Positions 33,860 to 41,608 of a DNA stretch of 64,000 nucleotides are shown piece after piece (position 1 is the first letter of the stretch; every line of letters begins with the position of its first letter). Under the pieces are notes generated by a model that saw only the letters and a list, made by a program, of their open reading frames with translations, was not told the DNA's origin and did no database searches. Origin of the DNA: CALNXN01 sp942490645. GTDB lineage: Bacteria > Pseudomonadota > Alphaproteobacteria > Rhodobacterales > Rhodobacteraceae. A program made the translations under genes and the position numbers. Location of the stretch: the NCBI GenBank assembly GCA_942490645.1, contig CALNXN010000005.1:310001-374000 (forward strand), given 5' to 3'.

Positions 33860-35940
33860 GCAGCCACAACGCCGACTAAGGATGGTCGTGCATCAAGTCC
33901 AATTTCTTCAAACGAGAGGACAGGATTATTGATTCCTTTTGCCCGCATGACTGTGCGCAAAAACCGCCTGCGGCGCGTATTTGTCACGACAGCTGCATAT
34001 ATTCCATCCTTGCTGGCATCTTGTAGTTTAATCGACATGTTGTTTGCCAGTTGGTTGAAAATGTCCGGGGGGAGCGCAATGTCCAAGCCCCTGTCCGCGT
34101 CGACCTGATATGTATTAAATGTATCCTCCCACTCTGGAGCCAATTGGACCAAGGGCAAAGTTCCATCCGGTCGGCGCATTTCGGCAACCAATTGAAAACC
34201 CAATCTTTGACGCACGTGCTCGCAGATTGCTTCGGGCTGCGAGTTCATTCCTCTCGCTTCTGCCGTCGCTTCCAAAATCAAAGGCATATTGCGTATCGAG
34301 ACCTGCTCATCCAGCAGCAACCTCAAAACTGAATGCAACACATCAATCGGTACTTTGTCCGGTATCATTTCGTCCAGCAGTTTGCGGTTCGCATCTGCAC
34401 GGGCTGGGTTGGAAATGTTGACCATCTCGCTCAGCAGTCTGCGCAGTGATTTGAGCGTTAGAAGTCGGCTAAAGTTGCGTTTTACGGTCTCCAACAAATG
34501 GGTGGCCAGGATCTCTGCCGGAGTGACCAGCGTAACGCCATTCATTGCTGCGTTTTCCTGATCGCGCGTGTTGATCCATCGCGCCGGTGCTCCGTAAACA
34601 GGTTCAGTTGTGTCGGTACCGTTAGGCAAAGCGATTGGACCCTCAGGCAAAAGGGCAAGCACTTGATCCGGATTCAATTCGGCGCGTGCCTGTTCTACAC
34701 CTTGTATACGCAAGACATAAGTTCCGACCGGTAGACCTGGATTATCCGTCAATCGAATCTCCGGCAAGATCAGGCCAAATACAGACGCTACATGGGTCCG
34801 CATGTTGGCAATACGTGCGTCCAGCCCAGTTCCGGGATCTAGCACCATATTGACAAGATCTGGGGCGAACTCGACGTGAATGTCGTCAAGTTCAAGTACA
34901 TCACCGAGTGGCTTTTCGACCGGCAGCGCGGCTTCTTGTTCTGAAACTTCGCTCACAATTGGAGCGTCCTTTTCCTTCTTGTACATGAAGTAGGCAGCCA
35001 ATCCGAGTAGGCCGGCCCCAACAATAAATGGTGCAAATGGCAAGCCTGGAAAGAGGGCGAACAAAGCCATCAAGCCCGCTACGGTCGCGAGTGCGGACGG
35101 ATGCTTCCCGAGTTGGCTGAAGACGGCTAAATCGGTCGCGCCCTGTGCTCCACCTCTGGCAAGCAAAAGCGCCGATGCAATCGAAATGACGACTGCGGGT
35201 ATTTGAGACACCAGTCCATCGCCGACAGTCAATATCGCGTATGTTTCGAAAGCCTGCCCGATCGGCATATCATGCACGGCGATGCCCATGATCAGACCCG
35301 CAACAAGATTTAGCAACGTGATCAAAAGACCGGCGACGGCGTCTCCCTTGACGAATTTGGAGGCACCGTCCAGTGAACCAAAGAAGGTCGTTTCCTGCTG
35401 CTCGCGTTCACGACGTTCTTTCGCTTCTTGGTGCGTGATGGCCCCAGCCGACATGTCGCTGTCAATGGCCAGCTGCTTGCCCGGCATGCCATCCAAGGCG
35501 AAACGCGCGCCAACTTCAGCCATGCGCGTGGCACCTTTTGTGATCACCATGAAGTTGACTATTAGGAGAACGCAAAAGACCACGAGACCCAAGAAAACGC
35601 TGCCACCCATTACGAATTCAGCAAACCCTTCAATCACATCGCCCGCTGCGTCGGTGCCGGTGTGGCCCTGACCAATAATCAATTTTGTAGACGACACATT
35701 CAGCGACAACCGTAGCATCAATGAAGCTAGCAAGATTGTTGGGAATGCCGAAAAATCCAAGGGACGCTCGATAAAGAGAGTGATGGTAAATATCAAAATC
35801 GCCAAGGCGAATGATGCGGCTAATCCTACATCCAATACCCAAGACGGCATTGGCAAAATCATCATAACAATGATTGCCATCAAGGCGACAGCGAGCAAAA
35901 TTGTCGGGTTAAACAGAGCTTTAACGGTTAAACTGTGCAT
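33856..35940 (-). CDS. flhA: FlhA, export gate protein
   Basis: 694 residues. Eight N-terminal membrane segments, including the conserved GVRFALDG-like block ARFALDGMPGKQLAIDSD (about 145-165), are followed by a long cytoplasmic domain. Late blocks ALPPDIFNQLANNM and NTRRRRFLRTVMRAKG are diagnostic. It forms the nonameric ring that docks substrate-chaperone complexes. First of the coupled flhA-fliR-flhB-(FliJ-like) genes. Confidence 0.96.
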   Translation of the reverse strand: MHSLTVKALFNPTILLAVALMAIIVMMILPMPSWVLDVGLAASFALAILIFTITLFIERPLDFSAFPTILLASLMLRLSLNVSSTKLIIGQGHTGTDAAGDVIEGFAEFVMGGSVFLGLVVFCVLLIVNFMVITKGATRMAEVGARFALDGMPGKQLAIDSDMSAGAITHQEAKERREREQQETTFFGSLDGASKFVKGDAVAGLLITLLNLVAGLIMGIAVHDMPIGQAFETYAILTVGDGLVSQIPAVVISIASALLLARGGAQGATDLAVFSQLGKHPSALATVAGLMALFALFPGLPFAPFIVGAGLLGLAAYFMYKKEKDAPIVSEVSEQEAALPVEKPLGDVLELDDIHVEFAPDLVNMVLDPGTGLDARIANMRTHVASVFGLILPEIRLTDNPGLPVGTYVLRIQGVEQARAELNPDQVLALLPEGPIALPNGTDTTEPVYGAPARWINTRDQENAAMNGVTLVTPAEILATHLLETVKRNFSRLLTLKSLRRLLSEMVNISNPARADANRKLLDEMIPDKVPIDVLHSVLRLLLDEQVSIRNMPLILEATAEARGMNSQPEAICEHVRQRLGFQLVAEMRRPDGTLPLVQLAPEWEDTFNTYQVDADRGLDIALPPDIFNQLANNMSIKLQDASKDGIYAAVVTNTRRRRFLRTVMRAKGINNPVLSFEEIGLDARPSLVGVVAA

Positions 35941-35942
35941 TA

Positions 35943-36674
35943 TTAATTCTCAAGGTCACTGTTTGAAAAGAGACTTCTACGTGACTTCGTCGCAGTCGGC
36001 ACGAGAGACCCCATATGCGTTGCACCACTTGAAGCCGTTAGGAATGGAAAAGTGTTGTCACGCGGAAGTTCTGACGAAAGCTGTTCTTCATTGGGAACCA
36101 TTGAAGCATCGGGAATATGTGCCAAAATCTGTTCGAAACGTGCTTTGTAGCGGAGTGCGTGTTTGGGTGTTCTGGAGTGATATGCAGCGGCCGCGTCGGA
36201 CCAGTTTCCCAGCTCATCAAAAAGGCTTCTTAGATAGCGAGCCGCGTAAACAGCGTTTTGCTTTGGGTCAAACATTGCTTCAATTGAAGCAAAGGCCTGA
36301 CCATGCCACTTGTAGTTGATTTGGAAACAGCCAATATCGAAGCTAGTTGCGCCGCGCTCCATATGTTTCAGAACAAATGAACGCGCCTCTCGCAAAGTCT
36401 CGAACCAAACGCCTTTACCCTCCATATTGACTGTCCAAGCCCATGGCTCGAGAGACCCTCTTCTTGATCTACCGGTTTCGGTATGTGCGATTGCACGCAT
36501 TACTTGCACTGGAACGCCTATCTTCTGAGCTGCGTCACGTGCTGCGAACTCGCAAAGTGCCGCCGGTCTAGACAAAGCTATGGTGGGAGTGGGTTGGAAA
36601 ATCGAGACAACAGCTATCGTGAGAAAAACTACAGCGTTGAGTACAACTCGTTCTTGGAGTTTAGGCTTTTGCAT
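35943..36674 (-). CDS. Lytic transglycosylase (SLT fold), probable flagellar peptidoglycan-gap enzyme
   Basis: 243 residues with an N-terminal hydrophobic signal/anchor (VVLNAVVFLTIAVVSIF). The catalytic Glu66 is in AIAHTETGRSRRG. Later SLT blocks FDIGCFQINYKWHG and NAVYAARYLRSLF plus AAAAYHSRTP are present. It cleaves peptidoglycan, here most likely to let the rod through. Rhodobacter SltF plays this role beside a single-domain FlgJ; the arrangement here is the same. The gene ends 2 bp before flhA. Confidence 0.85.
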   Translation of the reverse strand: MQKPKLQERVVLNAVVFLTIAVVSIFQPTPTIALSRPAALCEFAARDAAQKIGVPVQVMRAIAHTETGRSRRGSLEPWAWTVNMEGKGVWFETLREARSFVLKHMERGATSFDIGCFQINYKWHGQAFASIEAMFDPKQNAVYAARYLRSLFDELGNWSDAAAAYHSRTPKHALRYKARFEQILAHIPDASMVPNEEQLSSELPRDNTFPFLTASSGATHMGSLVPTATKSRRSLFSNSDLEN

Positions 36675-36736
36675 TTAGAACCTCAAAAACTGCATTCTGC
36701 AGCTTACCGAGACTTAAAGGCACACCGTTTATTTTC

Positions 36737-36757
36737 GGTAACTAAAACAGAGTTACC
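36737..36757. repeat. Inverted repeat upstream of the transglycosylase-flhA genes
   Basis: GGTAACT / AGTTACC with a 7-nt loop lies in the 106 bp gap between the MotC-like gene and the transglycosylase gene. It overlaps a weak CtrA-like arrangement (CTAA-N7-TTAC, two mismatches). It could mark an internal promoter for transglycosylase-flhA-fliR-flhB. No U-tract follows, so it is not a clear terminator. Confidence 0.3.
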
Positions 36758-36780
36758 CGCAAGCATTGTTCGGTTCCGAA

Positions 36781-39057
36781 CTATGGGCTGGGTGAAACAG
36801 GTTTGGGCATTTCGGACAGGATCCGGTTCAGAGTTTCACGCGTATTAGAGCTTTCCTCCAAGGCGTTTCGGCTACTTTCTAGCATGCCATCCTCAGTCCG
36901 AATTGGTTTGATGTTTGTTTTCGCAATAGTGAGCAACTGACTGTAAAGTGGCCGGTCTGAGGCAAGTATGTCTTGCCAGTCGGTGGACAACCAAGCAGTT
37001 AACTCGGCGGCCTCCACTTCGTCCACGCTTTGAAAAAGTTGAACTGCTTCTTCTGAAGCTCCAAGATCGCGAAGTGCTTTTGCTTTTGTTTTGGTCGCGT
37101 TTGGACCAGTCAAGCCGTCCAAAGCATCTAAAGCCAAATCTGGTTGACCGGCGCTCAAAGCTATCTGCGCCTGCAAGATACGGCCAGAGTTGGAGGCTCG
37201 TGCCTCCGTTTGCCGCTCCAGAAAACCAGCGGCGACCTTGGGAAAACCAAGATCATAGATGCGTTGCGCTGTGTCGATACCCACTTGCGCATCTAGCTGC
37301 CCTTGGTATCCGAAAATGTCACCAAAAACATGGTTCAGAAATTCAGAATCATCGGATTTTTCTGCCAACTCTTTGACAACTAGGGAATATACTTCGCCAG
37401 CATACCTTTGATCTTGTTGACGTTGCAATGAAGGCATGGCGTCAAAAGCCTTGCGGAATTGGCCTGATTTCGCTGATGCAAGGACATGAGCTCTTTGCAT
37501 TGATGGACCAATGGCGTCGTTGCGTAGCTCGAATGCATAGGCTTCGACAAGTAACGCGATATCTGCGGGTATGACTTGATCTGAAGCGAGATGCTGGTCC
37601 ACATATCGGATCAACGCCAATGGCGATTGCGCGTCATTCTCGTTAATAACTTCTTTCAGAATGCGGTTGGATATTTCTTCGTTACCTTGCTCTTTTTGAA
37701 TTTCTGCGTGCACCAGCGTGGCTTCAGAATTTTGAGAGAGGTTTGTTCGATCCAAATTTCGCAGAACGGTTGCGGCACTGTCAAAGTCGCCATTCTGCAT
37801 AAGCCTGTCGCTCAATACAGGACCTAAAAACTGACGTAAATGCACAGGTAACTTTTCCATCGTTCGCAGCGTTGCCTGAACGTTTATCTTATCAGCTTCT
37901 GTTATTTCGGCATTCGCCAGAACTGCCCAGAATGCCATATCGGAATCACAATCTGAAAAGCTTCGCACTGCACTGGAGTTTTCTGATGACCCGAATTCCA
38001 AAACGTCCGCTATCAACGAAAGATACGGAAACTCTTCTTTCAAAGGCGCGGACATGTTCAAAACCTGTTTAGCTTCGGCGCCAAAGCCGTAATATAGGTA
38101 AAGTCGAACTAGAGATAAAACCTCAGTCGAACCTATCCTATCAAACTCTTGGTACAATGCTGTTCGGGCAGCACCCAATTCCGCACCAAACGTCGAAGCT
38201 CCGCCCCAAGTCTCGACTTGGATCTGGCTTGGATCTGGACATACCGTTCCGAGCGAAGAAATTAGCTCGTGTTGTTGCGATGAGGGCGTGTCTTGGCTCG
38301 TAGTAACCCGAATGTTTGACGAAAGAGTCGGTTGACTTGGAGCCGAGCTAGATGAGTCAAAAATAGGCGGAGACTCTGTCTCCAAGTGTTTTGGAACTGT
38401 GTCTGGTTCTGAAGTGGTTGCTGGTTCAAGAATACCACGCGTTGCCGCTTCACTGATACCCGATAGCAAAGCTTCCAAAGTCTCTTCCAAAATTTCTTTT
38501 TCTGGAGAGTTGATCGCGATCTCTAGTTCAGGTGCGGCCAAATCAGGTAACTCACGCGGAGCGATGAGTTCGTTTTGATTAGACCACAACAATTGACCAA
38601 ACTCGAAGTTGGAGGGGAGTGCTACTCGAGTGTTGTCGCTTGCAGCGCTCTCGGGAACTACTTTTTCCACAACCGGTTCTAGGTCTTCTGCGGACAAGGG
38701 CGGTCCTTCCAGAATGTCCAGAACCAAAAGGTCGTTGGCTTCCTCAAACACCCGCAGTTCACAGTCACAGTTCACCTTGACGTGCAATTCTGATTGAGTG
38801 TTCGTCAAATCTGTTAGCCATGTGCGCGGCATTCTTTGAAAGACGCTTGAAATATCAAAGCCATCGTTATGGTTTTCGAAAGTAAGTGTGTGCTTGCCGA
38901 GTTCGTTTTTCAGCTTCCACGTAACGCCATCCGGTAGAGCCAGTACGAGTCTGGAAAAGGTGCTATGTTGACCTGATCGCACCGAAATCGGTTCGGCCAT
39001 CGTAGTAACCGGCAAGAACGTTAAAAGAACGCCCAGAGTAAGTATTAGTGTTTTCAT
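36781..39057 (-). CDS. Large periplasmic protein coupled to MotA; AMIN-like N terminus plus helical repeats (MotC-like role proposed)
   Basis: 758 residues with a signal peptide (LILTLGVLLTFLPVTTMA). Residues about 20-115 are beta-rich and AMIN-like (RLVLALPDGVTWKL, then VNCDCELRVF). An acidic, Ser/Pro-rich linker follows (about 120-280). The remaining 470 residues are helical with TPR/SEL1-like spacing (for example SAATVLRNLDRTNLSQNSEA and LDALDGLTGPNATKTKAKAL). No enzyme motif was seen. Its start overlaps the motA stop by 4 bp. Rhizobia have a periplasmic MotC that bears on MotB and a dedicated chaperone MotE; a MotE-like gene lies just upstream here. Direct homology to MotC is not claimed. 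Confidence 0.6.
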   Translation of the reverse strand: MKTLILTLGVLLTFLPVTTMAEPISVRSGQHSTFSRLVLALPDGVTWKLKNELGKHTLTFENHNDGFDISSVFQRMPRTWLTDLTNTQSELHVKVNCDCELRVFEEANDLLVLDILEGPPLSAEDLEPVVEKVVPESAASDNTRVALPSNFEFGQLLWSNQNELIAPRELPDLAAPELEIAINSPEKEILEETLEALLSGISEAATRGILEPATTSEPDTVPKHLETESPPIFDSSSSAPSQPTLSSNIRVTTSQDTPSSQQHELISSLGTVCPDPSQIQVETWGGASTFGAELGAARTALYQEFDRIGSTEVLSLVRLYLYYGFGAEAKQVLNMSAPLKEEFPYLSLIADVLEFGSSENSSAVRSFSDCDSDMAFWAVLANAEITEADKINVQATLRTMEKLPVHLRQFLGPVLSDRLMQNGDFDSAATVLRNLDRTNLSQNSEATLVHAEIQKEQGNEEISNRILKEVINENDAQSPLALIRYVDQHLASDQVIPADIALLVEAYAFELRNDAIGPSMQRAHVLASAKSGQFRKAFDAMPSLQRQQDQRYAGEVYSLVVKELAEKSDDSEFLNHVFGDIFGYQGQLDAQVGIDTAQRIYDLGFPKVAAGFLERQTEARASNSGRILQAQIALSAGQPDLALDALDGLTGPNATKTKAKALRDLGASEEAVQLFQSVDEVEAAELTAWLSTDWQDILASDRPLYSQLLTIAKTNIKPIRTEDGMLESSRNALEESSNTRETLNRILSEMPKPVSPSP

Positions 39058-39923
39058 GAAGCGCCCTGTTTGACGGATTTGAGAGCTTCTTCAAGTTCCG
39101 AGAAACTGGGCCGACAATGCGAAGGGGTATTTTGCCGACCGACCTCTATGCAAATATTGGTTGCGTGATTGTGCAAGTTTGCGACCAGCACTTCTCGTAT
39201 AAGTTGATAAAAATGGCCATCTTCTTCTGTTACCGTTCGTACTTTAACGGCAAAAGGGCCTACTAAGCCATAAGCTAGGAACACACCCAAGAAGGTTCCA
39301 ACCAGAGCGCCACCAATCAACTTTCCCAAGACTTCAGGTGGTTGGTCTATTGACCCCATGGTCTTGATGATGCCGAGAACAGCGGCCACGATTCCAAGCG
39401 CTGGAAGCGCATCAGCTACAGTTTGCAGCGCATGGCTGGAGTGCATTGCGTGATGAAGGTTGGCTTCCATTCGCTTTTCGAGAACTTCCTCTACTTGATG
39501 AGGGTCGTCATAATTCATCGAAGCGGAGCGGAGCGTATCGCAAATCAAAGCCACCGCCTCCTGATCTTTGATGATCTTGGGATACTTAGAGAAAATTGTG
39601 GATTCCTGAGGCGCTTCAATGTGCTCTTCAATGGCAACCGGGTTTTGTCGTGCCAATCGGATCAGTTCGAACAAAAGGCACAGCAGGTCTCTGTAGTCAT
39701 CATGGAGCCATTTCGGCCCTTTGAATACTCGACCGACATCTCCAAGAGTCTGTTTCGCCGCAGCACCGTTGTTCGCGATAAGAAAAGAACCGACTGCCGC
39801 GCCCCCGATCATCATCATTTCGAATGGTAGTGCTTTGATAATGATGCCCATTTTGCCGCCAGCAGCCAAATAGCCGCCGAACACCATAACAAACACTACT
39901 GCGATCCCAATTATTCCGATCAT
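39054..39923 (-). CDS. motA: MotA, flagellar stator proton channel subunit
   Basis: 289 residues, four membrane helices, with a large cytoplasmic loop. Conserved blocks are GGAAVGSFLIANNG, QTVADALPALGIVAAVLGI (with the key proline) and GTFLGVFLAYGLVGP. It matches the longer alphaproteobacterial MotA class. The ATG at 39923 has GAGG six bases upstream and is preferred over an in-frame TTG. MotB is encoded 12 kb away at 51279-52112. Confidence 0.95.
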   Translation of the reverse strand: MIGIIGIAVVFVMVFGGYLAAGGKMGIIIKALPFEMMMIGGAAVGSFLIANNGAAAKQTLGDVGRVFKGPKWLHDDYRDLLCLLFELIRLARQNPVAIEEHIEAPQESTIFSKYPKIIKDQEAVALICDTLRSASMNYDDPHQVEEVLEKRMEANLHHAMHSSHALQTVADALPALGIVAAVLGIIKTMGSIDQPPEVLGKLIGGALVGTFLGVFLAYGLVGPFAVKVRTVTEEDGHFYQLIREVLVANLHNHATNICIEVGRQNTPSHCRPSFSELEEALKSVKQGAS

Positions 39924-39992
39924 GCCAAGCCTCAATGTATTAAGTCGTTGGCAAATTATCCCAGATGTGGGTTAAGAAACCCTCAGTGGTCT

Positions 39993-40598
39993 TCAGTTTT
40001 TCGGCACGGATGCATTGCGTCCGGCAAGAATTACGCTGATGGAATATGCTGCTTTTGGGGTAAGGCCTGCCATAACGCCTGCGGCTGCGTCAGGTCGCAT
40101 CCGTCCTAGGAAACCTGCCGCAAACGCCGGTTCCATTTCTTCAAATAGTATAGCAGCATCCTTGGGCTTCATATTCTCGTAGACGGTCGTCAAGCGCGAA
40201 AGGTCGTCTTCCGCTGCTGAGTCGGCCAGGGCCAAGGTCGCGCGTAGCGATTCTTCGGCGGCTTGCAACATTGCCATTCGTTTTTCAATTTGCTCGTCGG
40301 CGACCTGCAACGCCTTCATACGCATGTTGATTTGGTGCTCTTGCTCGATGATTTGGGCCTCACGTTCTTGAAATGCTGCCAGCATTGGAGCGAAATCAAT
40401 TGAGGAATCAGTTTCTGTTCCGGCGCCACTCTGCTGCGCGGGCATGCCTTCATCTGTCATTATACTGTTTTCAGTTGCCACGGCTTGCCCCGCTCCAACG
40501 CCGAGACGAATGCCGGCCGAGCTCAAAAAGAGCCCTGCAATCAAGAGAACCGCACCTTTTCCTGCACGTTTTTGGACACTTTTGCCGAATAGCTTCAT
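39993..40598 (-). CDS. MotE-like protein with MgtE N-terminal-type domain
   Basis: 201 residues. An N-terminal hydrophobic signal/anchor (GAVLLIAGLFLSSAGIRLG) is followed by a coiled coil (about 80-130). The C-terminal domain (about 135-195) has the MgtE_N/FliG-like helical pattern MKPKDAAILFEEMEPAFAA then FLGRMRPDAAAGVMAGLTP. This architecture matches rhizobial MotE, a periplasmic chaperone dedicated to MotC. The ATG at 40598 has GGAGAC upstream and overlaps the preceding gene by 4 bp. Confidence 0.75.
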   Translation of the reverse strand: MKLFGKSVQKRAGKGAVLLIAGLFLSSAGIRLGVGAGQAVATENSIMTDEGMPAQQSGAGTETDSSIDFAPMLAAFQEREAQIIEQEHQINMRMKALQVADEQIEKRMAMLQAAEESLRATLALADSAAEDDLSRLTTVYENMKPKDAAILFEEMEPAFAAGFLGRMRPDAAAGVMAGLTPKAAYSISVILAGRNASVPKN

Positions 40599-40990
40599 TG
40601 GCGGGTCTCCTGGGCTCTGTGTCGGACAAACATTGGCTCCGCCGATGCTTGTGGGGCCGAAGTAACAGGAGGTTCCGCGGCTCGCGCAGGCTCGGCACAT
40701 GGTGCGTCGGGAATATCGTGAAGCGAAGCCATCTGAAGTTCCAACTTGCGCGACATCGCTTCTGCCCGTTCGGTCAGTTCCGTTAACGTTGTCGCCGATG
40801 CCGCCGCAGTTGATTGAGCGGCAGATAGTGTTTTCGTCAAGTCATCAACCTGCGCAGATAGCACCGCCACTGCACCCCCGACACCTTTTTCCAGATCGTT
40901 GAACCTGTTCAAACGTCGACCAAGAATAAAACAATACAATCCAGCACCTACTGCGCCAGCAGCGAGAAATATATCTGCAATCAGTTCCAT
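40595..40990 (-). CDS. Small membrane-anchored flagellar-locus protein (possibly DUF6468)
   Basis: 131 residues. One N-terminal membrane helix (DIFLAAGAVGAGLYCFILG) leads into the basic motif RRLNRFNDLEKGVGG. A coiled coil (about 40-90) and a Pro/Ala-rich tail follow. The LYC...RRLNR pattern recalls DUF6468, a small family I remember from alphaproteobacterial flagellar loci, but I am not certain. It is coupled by 4 bp to the MotE-like gene and lies 10 bp after fliL. Function unknown; a stator or basal-body accessory role is inference. Confidence 0.65.
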   Translation of the reverse strand: MELIADIFLAAGAVGAGLYCFILGRRLNRFNDLEKGVGGAVAVLSAQVDDLTKTLSAAQSTAAASATTLTELTERAEAMSRKLELQMASLHDIPDAPCAEPARAAEPPVTSAPQASAEPMFVRHRAQETRQ

Positions 40991-41000
40991 GTCACCCTCA

Positions 41001-41486
41001 TCAATTCAGTACAAATTCCATGACCAACAGGTCGTTTACTTTTTCAGGACCGGTTACGATCTGAACGCGGCGCAGCATTTGAGCGCGCAGCCGCGTGAGC
41101 GCGGAGGCGTCTTCCAGATCGCTCAGTTCCAATGCGCGTAGATAGCTGTTCATTACATCGACAACACGCGGGAGGAGCAGGCTCACTTCTTCTTCGTGCT
41201 GAGCTGGCACTTCAAGGTTTGCCCGAAAGCGCAAATATTGATTGGGACTCGGTGCGGGCAAAGACACCGTCAAAGGTTCAACATCCACGAACGCGACTTT
41301 TGGAAACATGACGTCTTCTTTGACTGTCGTTGTCTCTTCATGTGATTCGCCACCAAAGATCATTCCTGATTGCGCCGCATAAAAACCGCCACCGCCGCCT
41401 ACCAAAGCAAGCGCAAGGCCTATGATCAAAGGCAGTTTGGACGATTTCTCGGGCGTATCGCCCTCTTCTTTCGGCTGCTCTGACAT
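41001..41486 (-). CDS. fliL: FliL, stator-associated basal body protein, copy 2
   Basis: 161 residues. An N-terminal cytoplasmic tail, one membrane helix (LPLIIGLALALVGGGGGFYA) and a periplasmic FliL domain with FVDVEPLTVSLPAPSPNQYL and the C-terminal VNDLLVMEFVLN ending. It matches canonical FliL better than the other copy. It surrounds and supports the stator. The ATG at 41486 (GGAAAG upstream) is preferred over one 15 bases earlier. First gene of the minus-strand stator/export run. Confidence 0.93.
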   Translation of the reverse strand: MSEQPKEEGDTPEKSSKLPLIIGLALALVGGGGGFYAAQSGMIFGGESHEETTTVKEDVMFPKVAFVDVEPLTVSLPAPSPNQYLRFRANLEVPAQHEEEVSLLLPRVVDVMNSYLRALELSDLEDASALTRLRAQMLRRVQIVTGPEKVNDLLVMEFVLN

Positions 41487-41532
41487 TTTCTTTCCGATCA
41501 TGGTTACGAAACTGCGTATAACCTTGATTGCA

Positions 41533-41547
41533 CTAACCGATTATTAA
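41533..41547. promoter_or_regulatory. CtrA-like site (CTAA-N7-TTAA) between fliL and fliF
   Basis: Matches TTAA-N7-TTAA at 7 of 8 positions. It lies in the 122 bp divergent region between fliL (minus) and fliF (plus), where one site could serve both transcripts. CtrA control of flagellar genes is established in several Rhodobacterales. Confidence 0.4.
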
Positions 41548-41608
41548 GCCAGATCGTTCATTGCTGTTGTCAGCGCTGGGCAGAACGCCCGGTTTGACGG
41601 AGGCGATT

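Noticed and set aside
36767..36780. Palindrome GTTCGG-TT-CCGAAC at the end of the MotC-like gene
   Set aside because: Loop of two bases and no U-tract; overlaps nothing known, so it is not called a terminator.
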